Assembly: GCF_037975245.1 (NCBI RefSeq)
Contig: NC_092576.1
Location: 26,611,611 to 26,675,610 of the forward strand
Direction of reading: 5' to 3'
DNA length: 64,000 nucleotides
Origin: Apostichopus japonicus
Lineage: Eukaryota; Echinodermata; Holothuroidea; Aspidochirotida; Stichopodidae
Below, one piece after another: positions 32,943-42,287 of the stretch; position 1 is the stretch's first letter; the number at the start of each line of letters is the position of its first letter. The translations under genes and the position numbers were made by a program. The notes under the pieces were generated by a model that saw nothing but the letters and a program-made list of their open reading frames with translations, was not told where the DNA came from and did no database searches.

Positions 32943-34500
32943 ATGGCGAACTTCCAGGAGGAATTCAACACTTTTTTGATGGCAGCATCGTCCCTGCAGA
33001 GCTCCGGGGCATCGCCTCGTTATCCCTTTCATAATTTGTTAATTTTTACCTATATCCTTACTATCTGGAGTCCGTGAGGAGATGTCACCCTTCTGAGAGG
33101 CAGGATGCCTCAGGTTTTTGGATGGTTTGGCTTCAGTATATAGCGAGCTAGCGCTGATGGAGGTTTGATGTCCGCGAGTGTGGAGAGCTTCCTTTACCGC
33201 GAGCGAAGAGTCTTCTTCTTCTTGTTATCCGCGAGCAAGCTGACTTCAGTGTAGTAAGAGTTAAGTCATAAATATTAAATGCCGTATGTACCCTTATTGT
33301 TATTTAATTGAAATGTAGTTGTAATTGTTGCCCCTCTGGCTAGGCTGTACTTGACTGTGTAAAGTACATGATAGGTTGTGTTTGGACCTTAGTCCTATGG
33401 GTATAGCGTGTATTGTTAAGCACGTGTGTTGTATTGCGTACTTTTATACTGTGGTGTTACAGTACTGGCATATATTGAGTTTTAGTATACTGTAGAGTGA
33501 CAGTACCTTGAGTTTATATCCAGAAAGTTATTAATAGTTACGTGTATTGTACTGTATTGACAGTTCAGTGGTTTTGGAAGATTATTTATTGTACCTGTAT
33601 TTGAGTATTATACTGCTCGCGGTGTAAAGGGCGTATACGTATTTGTATTTTGAACATTATTATTACTGTTGGTCACTATAGAGTTGTCTCAGAGCTTGTC
33701 CTTCTAATCTTAGCCTTTGTGGATAGCTATGGAGTGCCAAGTCTCTTGAGAGTTTGTGGGTTCAGGAGGTAGAAATTCCTGCTGTCTAGGAACAGTACGG
33801 TGGAAAGGCCTATAATGTGTTGCAGCGGCATGTGTTGCCCTAGGCTGGCCATTACGAAGGTGTTGCAAACGTTGGCAAAGGTGTTGCCTGTTGGCAAACG
33901 TTTATATTATTTTATGCAGTTTATTTCATTATGTTCACTTTACATTGTTTATTTTACACTTCGTGCAGTTATTTCGAGATTGGTATTTCGTAGCTCGAGT
34001 ATTTATGGTACAGATAGAGTTCTGTAATTGATATTACTTAGTTTGAGCATAGGCTCTGTGCATTTGTCATAGTATGGAGTATTTGAGTATAGGTTTTTCC
34101 CCCGAGTCAGGATAGTTTTAATTAAGATAGTAAACGGTCCTTTAAGCCATTTGAGTCTATTGAGCCATTGTATATTGTTCATTTGTATATTTTTATTATC
34201 ACTGTAGAGTTTTGTAATAAAAGTCAGCCGTTGTTTCAACGTAAGAACACTCTTGCCTCCTCATTGATCACTTATGAGTTCGAAGCGAAGAACCCCAACC
34301 GGTAATTTCCCCCGCCATCCGCGAGAGAGTGGTGGCATTTCGAGAGCCACAAGGGGGAACATGGTTCGATTGGGGTCCGTTTTGTACCTTGGAGTGCAGC
34401 CCGTGTAGAACATGGCTTGTATATCCGAGGTAAAGTACAACAATGGGTAGATGATTATTGTGACCGTTTTATCGAATTGGGAGACATCAATCGAGGACGA
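32943..34500 (+). pseudogene. MANFQ-family small gene, copy 1, split by a 1.3 kb insertion
   Basis: ATG at 32,943 starts MANFQEEFNTFL. The family resumes at about 34,318 with a VVAFRE-like block, FVPWSAARVEHGL and KVQQWVDDYCDRFIELGDI. The leader ACAATACAACTAACGGGCGTACTC is shared with copies at 35.5 and 36.9 kb. The family is unrecognised: an N-terminal helix, a basic strand region, TPWS/VPWS and a C-terminal QRWLDEYC helix. Confidence 0.5.
32990..34300 (+). mobile_element. Insertion in the small gene, possibly a solo LTR
   Basis: About 1.3 kb of non-coding sequence interrupts the gene. Near its right end it has a polyadenylation-like AATAAA (34,214-34,222) followed by a short U5-like tail ending CTTGCCTCCTCA, which suggests an LTR. 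No clear target duplication or TG start could be fixed, so the class is uncertain. Confidence 0.3.
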
Positions 34501-34729
34501 ACAATTACTTCTGGAGGTTCTGGGAAGAACGGGGCGTCTTGAAAGAGCACGCGTTCAGAAGGAAGCTTTCCTCCAACATTAGGTAGGTTTAGGTAGGTTC
34601 CATTAGGTAGGTTACGTAGGTTCCACATTTATTTATATAAACATTTTATTGCTAGCTGCAACATATTTTCCCATGGGGGAAGTTTCCAACGACATCCTTT
34701 CTTATCTTTTTTTTTAACAAGGGCAATTC

Positions 34730-35045
34730 GTGAACAAGAAACCACCTCGGAGAAACCCCAGGCACTACTCGCATCCCCCAGTAGTGGAACCGTTTGAGGT
34801 GACCATATCACCACCATCGTTATAACCACCAACAACTTCCCGACCTGTAATTCCAAAGCTAGTGATAGAGACCAATGACCTTCGATGTAGGTATGTATTT
34901 GTTTTTAAAACCTAATCTTATTGTAATGTTATTCGTTATTGTTATTATTGTTGCACAGATCGTTTGTGAAAAAGAGGGGTTTCAGAATGAATTTATTTCT
35001 CGCCAAGCAATGCGAAACCACGTCAAGACAGTGCATGTAACAACA
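34730..35045 (+). pseudogene. PolB copy 3: zinc-finger segment
   Basis: Matches the N-terminal segment of copy 1: VEPFEVTISPPS (34,785-34,830), then CEKEGF...RQAMRNHVKTVHV (34,965-35,040). A GTATGT donor near 34,891 and a GTTGCACAG acceptor near 34,958 suggest an intron that copy 1 lacks. The second Cys of the first finger pair is Phe. It ends at a join to the MANFQ-family fragment. Confidence 0.5.
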
Positions 35046-35140
35046 TGGGTTGTATATCCGAGGTAAAGTACAACAATGGGTAGATGATTATTGTGACCGT
35101 TTTATCGAATTGGGAGACATCAATCGAGGACGAACAATTA
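35046..35140 (+). pseudogene. MANFQ-family fragment
   Basis: Repeats bases 34,412-34,505 almost exactly (GTATATCCGAGGTAAAGTAC onward) and reads KVQQWVDDYCDRFIELGDI. Both copies end at the same join to ACGAACAATTACTTCTGGAGG, so the segment was duplicated. Confidence 0.55.
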
Positions 35141-35149
35141 CTTCTGGAG

Positions 35150-35345
35150 GATCTGGCAAGCATGGTGCAGAAAAAACTTTCACAAGTTCTGGGAAAAGAA
35201 AGAGTGGCCGGGCAACTCACCAGACTTGAACCCAATTGAAAAACTTTGGGCGATCTTGAAAGGTTTATGAGACCCCATACTGCACCACCAGAACCCAACT
35301 TGAGGAACGTGTGAAGAGGTGTTGGGCGTTCCATCAAGCCATCAA
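35150..35345 (+). pseudogene. Tc1/mariner-like transposase C-terminal fragment
   Basis: Reads KNFHKFWEKKEWPGNSPDL, then NPIEKLWAILK, the hallmark around the third catalytic residue of Tc1/mariner-type transposases, before a stop near 35,270. EERVKRCW-like sequence continues in a shifted frame. No inverted repeats or TA target sites were found around it. Confidence 0.6.
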
Positions 35346-35460
35346 TCTAGAGGGCGCTTGTCAACAGCTACTGGGTGAGGCAAGTGTGGAAGGTATTCGA
35401 AAAGGATGGGGATACAAATTTTGGAAGGAAGGACAACACATGGCGCAAAAAGGTAAGCCA
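35346..35460 (+). other. Short open block of unknown origin
   Basis: Reads GACQQLLGEASVEGIRKGW and KFWKEGQHMAQKG, ending at a GTAAGC. It may be part of the transposase fragment or a separate exon. Confidence 0.25.
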
Positions 35461-35591
35461 TATTAACTCCATTTCTCTATGTGCTACCACCAAATTAAGT
35501 AGAATACAATAGAGAGTTGTTCATCACAATACAACTAACGTGCGTACTCTGTACACATAGACGAGCACAAACAACAACAAAAAATAAGAAA

Positions 35592-35925
35592 ATGGCAAAC
35601 TTCCAGGAGGAATTTGGAAATTTCTTAAAGGAGCTAAAGAAAGACACAAAGGTAGTAGCCTTTAGAGAGGCATAATTGTTGCACCGTTGTGCGAGTTTTA
35701 AAGATGGAACTCGAGGGGGAGTACGGTTCGGTTGGGGTCGGGTTTGATACCGGTCTCAGACCGTACAACTTTACACCGTGGAGTGGCGCTCACGTTGAGC
35801 ACGGCATACACATTAGAAAAACAGTTCAGCGCTGGCTAGATGAGTACTGTGCGCTCCATTATAGTTATCTGGACGAACTAAATCTCTGGATGGATATCCA
35901 GTTTGATGTTTATTTTACGTATTAG
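35592..35925 (+). pseudogene. MANFQ-family small gene, copy 2 (one 2-base deletion)
   Basis: ATG at 35,592 after the shared leader. The N-terminus MANFQEEFGNFLKELKK is open to residue 25, where an AGAG repeat is two bases shorter than in copy 3 and shifts the frame. From about 35,675 the correct frame continues to the TAG at 35,923-35,925: GGVGFDTGLRP-like, FTPWSGAHVEHGIHI, VQRWLDEYCALH and an acidic/aromatic tail. Full length would be about 110 residues. I do not recognise the family. Confidence 0.55.
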
Positions 35926-36279
35926 TTGTTGTTTTTTAGTATTTGGATGTGTTTGTGTCACGTGAATCTCGTTTGGATTTATATTTGTTTAGTACTTTGT
36001 TGCTGTGGTTTATATATATATTTTTTTTCTTGGAACAATTTTCTTTGCATTTGTAAATATTGGATAGTTTCTTCTTTACATCGGATGGATTTTGCTGGCT
36101 GCTTTATACACGGGTAAGTACTATGATTTTTACAAAAATACATAAAACTGGTTGTATACGTATACATAAGTTTTAAGTTCTACACACATTAAAATATCCT
36201 TTATTTATAACAATCTTTTATTATGGCCCCTCCAAAAAAAAAAAACAATCGTTAAAATGGCTACATGGTATTTAAGGAA

Positions 36280-36600
36280 GTAGTTTGGTTGTTACGGACG
36301 CTTGTGGTAGTTAACTAATTTAAATTTCACTACATGTAACGGGTCATTGTTGATGTTGTTAAGGCACGTCGCTAAGTTGGTCGTTAAGAGGAGGGGTCTT
36401 ATCTGAGTATGTGTACGAGAGCTCTGACATATTGTTGTTAAGAAAGTTTGTTTGGTTGGTCGTTACGGATGCTGGGGGCAGTTAGCCCAGTTTAATTTCA
36501 CTACATGTAACAGGTCATTTTTGATGTTGTTAAGGCCCGTCGTTAAGTTGGTCGTTAAGAGGAGGGGTTTAATCTGAGTATGTGTACGATTGCTCTCGCA
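36280..36600 (+). repeat. Tandem duplication, about 165 bp unit
   Basis: Two diverged copies (about 36,285-36,425 and 36,450-36,595) share TTTCACTACATGTAAC, GTTGATGTTGTTAAGG and TTAAGAGGAGGGG. An open frame (36,580-36,846) begins at the end of the second copy and reads EERCLCCIWKFDD; it is not recognised and runs into a microsatellite. Confidence 0.6.
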
Positions 36601-36790
36601 CATGAGCTATTTGAGTTGTTTGAGTTACTAAGGAAAGATGATTTCATTGTTTGTGAAGAAAGGTGTCTATGTTGTATATGGAAGTTTGATGATGCAATAT
36701 TACCTAGTCGTGTTGACACATGTTTGTCTAACACTATTCGTGTGGACACTGTTGACGTTGCTAAGATAAATACATTAGTCATTAAGGGGT

Positions 36791-36791
<1 letters not shown>

Positions 36792-36830
<39 letters not shown>
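36792..36830. repeat. (TA)n microsatellite
   Basis: About 38 bases of alternating TA. Confidence 0.95.
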
Positions 36831-36831
<1 letters not shown>

Positions 36832-36993
36832 TACACACACAAGTAATATGTCCCACACTATCTCGCCTGAAAGTCCGGTGTGAAAGTAAACAGTTATATT
36901 ATTGTTAACGGAGAGTTGTTCATCACAATACAACTAACGGGCGTACTCTGTACACGTAGACGCGCACGAACCAAAAAAAAAAATATAAGAAAA

Positions 36994-37290
36994 ACGGCAA
37001 ACTTCCAGGAGGAATTCGAAAATTTCTTGAAGGAGCTAAAGAAAGACGCAAAGGTAGTAGCCTTTAGAGAGAGGCATAATTGTCGCACCGTTGTGCGAGT
37101 TTTAAAGATGGAACTCGAGGGGGAGTACGGTTCGGGTCGGGTTTGATACCGGTCTCAGACCGTACAACTTTACACCGTGGAGTGGCGCTCACGTTGAGCA
37201 CGGCATACACATTAGAAAAACAGTTCAGCGCTGGCTAGATGAATACTGTGCGCTCCATTATGGTGATTTGGACGGACTAAATCTCTGGAT
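36994..37290 (+). pseudogene. MANFQ-family small gene, copy 3
   Basis: The start codon is ACG where copy 2 has ATG (36,994). Residues 1-45 are otherwise open through FRERHNCRTVVRVLKM. A 5-base loss (GGTTCGGGTCGG versus GGTTCGGTTGGGGTCGG) then shifts the frame to TGA near 37,146. The rest matches copy 2 until CTCTGGAT at 37,290, where it joins PolB copy 4. The lesions differ from those of copy 2. Confidence 0.6.
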
Positions 37291-38226
37291 AGAACAGTTC
37301 GTACCATCATTATACATTTGTGGGTTAGTGAGAGATTTCTGTTTGTGGGTTTTCAGTTGGGTTTTTGGTGGTTGTTCAACAGACTGGGATTGTTTTTGGT
37401 TTTGTTGACCTTTGGTCCGTGTCCGTTTCTTTGCACGTAAAAAGCACACTCATTAAGAGCGGGAACTGTGCCGACACAAGCAGCACCAGTCTTCGATCTC
37501 GACCAGCATCCTATACAGATGCCATTTGCGATTCTCGAAGAACTGATGGAAGATTCTCCATTACAACAGTTATATAGAAATAATTGGGGTGCCATCAGAA
37601 CTCACCATCGAAGAAACAACCGGGTTCAATATGTTTATAATTTTAGGTTAAGTACTCTAATATCAATCACAAATTCTCTTATACGTTATTTAGTAGATTC
37701 TGTTTATCACGATCAAACCACACGATTTAAGTTGAATGCATCTTTGGTTTTATTCTGTGCAACTAGTTGAGTTGTGAACGAAGATTCACTCTTCTTTCAA
37801 TAACCATGGACTGTTCGATCGACCTATTGTTGTCGGACAACGCAGTGATATCGATCGACTTATGTCACTGTTTGAGCAGGTTGATGTCGAGCGGTATCTT
37901 TTAAATCAAAGACCAGAGTCTGTATGGGTGTTAGACCTAATCACCAACATGACCGTTTACATTTAATAAGTTAGGTCCATTTGTATTGGTAGGTGCCTCA
38001 CCTCACAATCTTCCCCGAGAAAGTTTAGATATAGGTATATTTTATCGATGGCAGTGAACAAAAGAAGGAATTCACTGTAGACAGATAAAATTTGTTTTCA
38101 AGATGTTTGGCTTATCATTTTAAGTCCGTCGGAATTAGTTCGGAAAAACAAGTAGCCTTGAATAATCGATATCAAAATACGGTACTTCGACGGGCAGACT
38201 GCAAGTTTAAATGCTTTCGAAGGTGA
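37291..38226 (+). pseudogene. PolB copy 4: N-terminal segment
   Basis: Homologous to 812-1607 of copy 1, from AGAACAGTTCGTACC to CTTTCGAAGGTG. It is interrupted at 37,313-37,449 by a short retrotransposed piece. The N-terminal part is open for about 100 residues (YRNNWGAIRTHHRRNNRV), then indels near 37,770 and several stops follow. It ends by joining the start region of the next MANFQ-family copy. Confidence 0.65.
37313..37449 (+). mobile_element. 5'-truncated non-LTR copy (137 bp) with target duplication
   Basis: The last 137 bases of the element whose ORF1 lies at 14.9 kb are inserted within PolB sequence. The host bases TCATTA occur on both sides (37,307-37,312 and 37,450-37,455), while copy 1 has TCATTA once at the same site. 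It ends CACGTAAAAAGCACAC. Confidence 0.75.
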
Positions 38227-38238
38227 AAAAGAAGGAAA

Positions 38239-38567
38239 ATGGCGAACAGTAGGAGGAATTTAACACTTTTTTGAACGGACCAAGGGATGAGGAGAGAGTG
38301 GTGGCATTTCGAGAGAGCCACAATTGTCAAACAGTTGTCCGCATTTTGAAATATGGTACGGTCGGGGTCGGTTTTGATAGTGGCCTCATACCGCAAAACT
38401 TTGTACCTTGGAGTGCAGCCCGTGTAGAACATGGGTTGTATATCGGAGGCAAAGTACAACAATGGTTAGATGATTATTGTGACCGTTTCATCAAATTGGG
38501 AGGCATCAATCTATGGATTGATGTTGAATTCGATGTACTAAAACATTCCACCATGGGTATTTTTTGA
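38239..38567 (+). pseudogene. MANFQ-family small gene, copy 4
   Basis: The ATG at 38,239 leads into a frame broken within 12 codons. From 38,290 the frame is open: RVVAFRESHNCQTVVRI, VGVGFDSGLIP, NFVPWSAARVEHGL, VQQWLDDYCDRF. Sequence after 38,530 (FFEVEDEEDKEL, or in another frame an acidic tail ending IPSDEEY) may be a further gene. Confidence 0.5.
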
Positions 38568-38872
38568 GGTGGAGGATGAAGAGGATAAGGAACTTTCGAT
38601 GAGGCAGAAAAAGAGGATGAAGGCATACATATATCAGTGGCAGAAATACCAATCCTGGTTTATGAAGACATACCTTCAGACGAAGAATACTAAAAGAACT
38701 TAAAGACACGAAGCAGGATTTTTTCCGTCGGCTCTGAATAGGGCCATCAAATATTTCGAACGACAAATACACCATCCCGTGCCAAAATCGTGTTTTCATT
38801 GTACACAACGGATTTATTAGCAGTGATTGAGTTTTTCACTCGATAAATTGACGATGTGTGAGATATGACGTG

Positions 38873-38879
38873 TATAAAA
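38873..38879 (+). promoter_or_regulatory. TATA box before the Cys/His gene
   Basis: TGTATAAAAGGG is a strong consensus. It lies about 100 bases upstream of the ATG at 38,974, leaving room for a start site near 38,903. Confidence 0.5.
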
Positions 38880-38973
38880 GGGTTAAAGATGTGAATCCGT
38901 CTCTTATTTATCGGTTGCTGATCAAGCGCTGTGCATCATTTCTGTACTCTCTCACAACAAAGTGTCTGAAGAG

Positions 38974-39496
38974 ATGATATTTAACGTCTTGGAGTCATCG
39001 TTCTTATACTGTTTGGAGGATGCGATCACTGCCTATCCTTACAGGATCTGCTACGGTTGTGACATTAATCATCCCAGTCAAACGCATCACCCGTGTGTCA
39101 TGGATGACATAATTTATGATCACTCTATGTGGCAATCTATCATAGACTGTATTGACCGTGACGTCGTCCACAGAATTTTTGACCGTATTTTAGCCATCCT
39201 TAAAGTGAAGGAAACTGCAGAATTCGAGTTTGGCAGGATGTATCCGTTTGTCCTGGAGACACGTATAGACCTCATCAGAGAGGCTCGCACAGCGTATGGA
39301 TCGGGCGTAAGTGAGTCATGCGATCGAAAAGAAAAACAATGCCCTTCGATACCGATTGCGTTTGATCGTTCTGAAGGCCCTGGTGGGAGCATGGCATGGT
39401 ATCAGTTACGAGGAAGCAAAGCTTACCCTCAACGAACTTCAAATACTACAATGGTTCAAACCTGAACTGAGCGAAGAAAGATCTCAAATTTTCTGA
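38974..39496 (+). CDS. Cys/His-rich small protein of the Polinton-like family
   Basis: ATG at 38,974. The first 110 residues are open and well formed: CLEDAITAYPYRICYGCDIN, then HPSQTHHPC, which together make a plausible zinc site (C, C, H, H, C) of a kind I recall in accessory proteins beside element-borne PolB genes. FDRILAILKVKETAEFEFGR follows. At about 39,310 the likely true frame moves by one: ALRYRLRLIVLKALVGAW and LNELQILQWFKPELSEE continue to a stop at 39,496. The original frame ends at 39,465. A GTAAGT at 39,308 could be a donor, or there is one indel. Function unknown. Confidence 0.5.
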
Positions 39497-40175
39497 AATC
39501 TTTGGGGATTTACCGACAAATAGAGCTCATTCATAGAAGACCCTCTGATGGTACCAACGTTAGATGTAAGCTACTTATTGACGTCAAACAAAGAGTAACG
39601 GTAATCCATAAAGCTTCTAACTTGAACCTTTTTTAGGCTGCGTAAGATTTTTACTGCGATACTTCATATTGGCACTATACGACTGATGTACTGTACAGAA
39701 AGAGGCACTCCGCTACTCATTGAATGTGGAGTTCGAGCAGGAGTTGGTCATCATTGATTGGTAGGACAACTTACCTATATTGAACGGCTTCCAAGAGCTG
39801 GGCGTTTACACCAGGGGTATGCTGACGAGATGAAAGTTCTCTTTAAGGAGGCGTTTGCAAAGATAGTTTGCAAAGCGAAATGTTCGTTATGCTCTGCACC
39901 AGAGCTAAGTTTTGGATTTTCCTAAAAGAGGTCACGGTCGAGGTCAGACACAGTGGGAGCCGAAATAAGAATATGTGGCTGAAAGATTCGGACAACGACG
40001 TCCAGTACAAAACTCCGGCGACTGCAACTGAACACAGGGAAAGTCAGGTAAGATTTTGACTGCGATACCTGATATTGGCACTATACGATTGGTTTGCTGT
40101 ACAGAAAGAGACACTCCGCTACTCATTGAATGTGGAGTTCGAGCAGGAGTTGGCCAACATTGATTGGTAGGACAA
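39497..40175 (+). pseudogene. Old relatives of the array gene (about two degenerate units)
   Basis: Bases 39,545-39,650 match the inter-gene part of the array (AAACAAAGAGTA.CGGTAATC). Bases 39,800-40,170 match the coding part: VLFKEAF, FWIFLKEVTVEVRHSG, NMWLKDSDNDVQYKTPA. After the shared DWFAV the relative continues QKETLRYSLNVEFEQELANIDW to a stop, about 20 residues longer than the array form. That C-terminal end also occurs at 39,700-39,760 on its own. Frameshifts and stops make both units inactive. Confidence 0.7.
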
Positions 40176-40316
40176 CTTACCTATATTGATCGGCTTCCAA
40201 CGGCTCTTTAAGGGCCACCAATTTCCCCAGAAAGAGCAGACTGATCCGACTTCTTAAACATGCAGTCTTATCTTCTTTTCATTAATTTAAGTTATTTAGG
40301 TTTTTTAAGCTACGTA

Positions 40317-40330
40317 CCCCCCCCCCCCAG
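40317..40330 (+). repeat. Poly-C tract at a rearrangement junction
   Basis: TACGTACCCC... as in the array, but directly followed by the inverted subterminal region instead of the array leader. Confidence 0.75.
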
Positions 40331-40344
40331 TCATCATCCTCCTT

Positions 40345-40639
40345 ATCATCTTACATAAGAGCACTTTACTAAAGCTCGTCATTAAGATGCCCTTTAAACC
40401 ATTGACACAGCCCATTGTTGATGCCAATCATGTCAATTGTTGCCAACGTGTCATGTTTCTATCTCGAAACTTTGGAAAAAGGAGGCGCACTTGGCCTTAG
40501 ACTTTGTCAATAAGCGTTCTGTCATATGACATCATAAATTTATTCTTTATAAAAAAAGATCGATATTAATAATAATATTATATTTTATACTATCATTTGC
40601 ATAACAAAGCAAGAGTCCTAGACCGTCGTCATTACTACT
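40345..40639 (-). repeat. Inverted terminal and subterminal region of another element copy
   Basis: Reverse complement of about 21,688-22,060 with many small differences (TGTCATATGACAGAACG, GCGCCTCC, CTTACATAAGAGCAC). It ends ATTACTACT at 40,639, followed by GTAACG, as expected for a 6 bp target site inside a PC4 gene. Confidence 0.65.
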
Positions 40640-40830
40640 GTAACGACACCAATACCTCAAGACGAGGAAATCAGTCTCCAATGGCCAAGCCCGATAAAGC
40701 GGTCGCTGCATTAACCTCCACCACAGTATCGCCATTGACAGAGGATTACGACGCAGCAGGTTGCAAACCAACACATGTGTTTCATCTCGAAGACAGTACG
40801 CATGTTGCACGCAACTATTCATACTTATTT
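40640..40830 (+). pseudogene. PC4-like gene copy 3, N-terminal fragment
   Basis: Starts at GTAACG, the same base as position 22,552 in copy 2, and reads PQDEE, TVSPLTEDYDAAGCKPTH and VFHLEDSTHV. It ends before the PC4 fold. The left part was lost when the element end inserted. Confidence 0.6.
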
Positions 40831-41047
40831 TGAAAAATAACTTGAACTCAATAAATCAGGCATTGATTTAGACGTTATCTTGTGTTATTAAATTTTGTCC
40901 CGTGGATTTTGCAGTGTTTATTCGATGTTTGCCTATTTTATTATTAATTTGGATTACCTTTTTTTTCAATTGTGTGTGGAAAATTTATAAATCGTTTGGA
41001 TGGTTTGTGGAATGAAACGGCCAACGAGAAGTTTTCTGTATTTATTT

Positions 41048-41180
41048 TTTAAAACTTATCAAGGGACAAGTAGTATATATAGACACCCTCTGACGGTCCC
41101 TCACAAACATCTACAGCACAGCCTTCCTCTCCTCTCAGTGAACCGTTTGAGGTGTTCTCACCACCACCTATCCCATCTAT
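41048..41180 (+). pseudogene. PolB copy 5: Pro/Ser-rich segment before the zinc fingers
   Basis: CTTATCAAG|GG followed by the block encoding STAQPSSPLSEPFEVFSPPP matches bases 290-410. It is cut before the fingers. Confidence 0.55.
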
Positions 41181-41244
41181 TAGCGCAGGCGCAGTATAGT
41201 AAACGGTAACTATTGGCTCAAAAAAGTATAGCCTCATTTCTTAA

Positions 41245-41420
41245 CTGTAGCTCGGTATGGAGACTACGCAATTTATCAATTTCAAGAATTTTTTAAGCAG
41301 TTCCTGACGGAAATGAGGTACAACCAAAGAGTTTTGGCGTTTTGGTACACCGTTAGAAATGAAATTGACTTGAGGGGACAGCGTATTTTTACACCGTGGA
41401 GTGAAACACACCTTACCCTC
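41245..41420 (+). pseudogene. Divergent MANFQ-like fragment
   Basis: Reads YQFQEFFKQFLTEMR, RVLAFWYTVRNEID and RIFTPWSETHL, with the same order of features as the MANFQ family (F-E helix, V-AF strand, FTPWS). The C-terminal helix is missing. Confidence 0.4.
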
Positions 41421-41639
41421 AATCTCCACCTTTCTCCAATATTTAAAAACATCTTTATTAAACATCTTTATTTAATATTTACCCTATATATGTAATGATG
41501 CAATTGTTTGCGTTGATGGTCGCCAAGGGGTGACCCAACATAATTAATTTCAGGTTGAGACATGTTTCATGTTACTATGTGAACCGTGTAGAGGTTAAGT
41601 TGATATAACGTATGTCTTTGGAGATGTAATCGATACCGC

Positions 41640-41795
41640 ACACATTGTCGACGGTCCCATCTGAAGCAGAAGATAGTATAATGCTGCTGGACTTGTTCGA
41701 TGAGGCGTTATCACGATATCTATATCGGAGGATTTCCTGTCCATACCTAACCTCCAAGAATTGTGGAACATACTCCAAAATGACTTATTTTCGTG
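41640..41795 (+). pseudogene. Small gene repeat STVPSEAED, copy 1
   Basis: Reads LSTVPSEAEDSIMLLDLFDE, then DISISEDFLSIPNLQELWNI in a frame two bases off, and ends at a stop. It is an acidic Leu-rich protein tail of unknown function, present three times within 1 kb. Confidence 0.45.
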
Positions 41796-41853
41796 GCAAT
41801 AAATGTAAAAACGCCACTGACCATCGCAGCGTATGGCGCACCTCTGATTTGGC

Positions 41854-41860
41854 TATAAAA
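41854..41860 (+). promoter_or_regulatory. TATA box
   Basis: GGCTATAAAAGGGGCG is a near-ideal core promoter with CCTTCCAGTGAGTTC about 25 bases on. Downstream, ATGACACTTCC (about 41,980) opens 18 codons to CAG|GTAATT, a possible first exon of the next STVPSE-type gene. Confidence 0.5.
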
Positions 41861-42159
41861 GGGGCGTTTGCCTTCCAGTGAGTTCATACCTTCAGTTGGA
41901 CTCGACTCACAGAACTACCAACGATTAATGCGTAACAGCGCTTCTGATGCTTAGGTGTTATAACCTTATCGAATCGTAATGACACTTCCTCGAGACGTAT
42001 CATGGCCTAAGACAATAAAGGAAACTTCACAGGTAATTTCTCTTTTGGGCTCCTACAGTTAAGATAATATGCTGTTACGTAACCTTTCATCTTTACGTAA
42101 ACTTCATTCTTCTCTATGTTTTGTTAATTGTTTACCAAAGGTCAAGTCGAACACTTTAA

Positions 42160-42287
42160 AAAAGGGACGGTCCCGTCTGAATTGGGAGATAATATGTTGC
42201 TGGACTTGTTCGAGGAGGCGTTATCACTCACGGTACTGGACAGTGATTTCCTGTCCATACCTAACCTCCAAGATTTATATAGGTGAA
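42160..42287 (+). pseudogene. Small gene repeat STVPSEAED, copy 2
   Basis: Reads TVPSELGDNMLLDLFEEALS and LTVLDSDFLSIPNLQDLYR to a stop at about 42,285. It is open throughout and may be a second exon after the promoter at 41,854. It lacks the ISTSED segment of the other copies. Confidence 0.4.

Noticed and set aside
33000..34260. Firm call of a solo LTR
   Set aside because: The AATAAA and U5-like tail are suggestive, but no TG start, matching end or target duplication could be fixed.
36792..36830. TA tract as an origin or regulatory element
   Set aside because: A plain TA microsatellite explains it; no associated motif.
21688..40639. A single 19 kb element from the left terminus at 21,688 to the right terminus at 40,639
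   Set aside because: The bases outside differ (ATCCCC versus GTAACG), whereas 32,300 has a matching duplication and restores the PolB frame. The 40,639 end belongs to another insertion.
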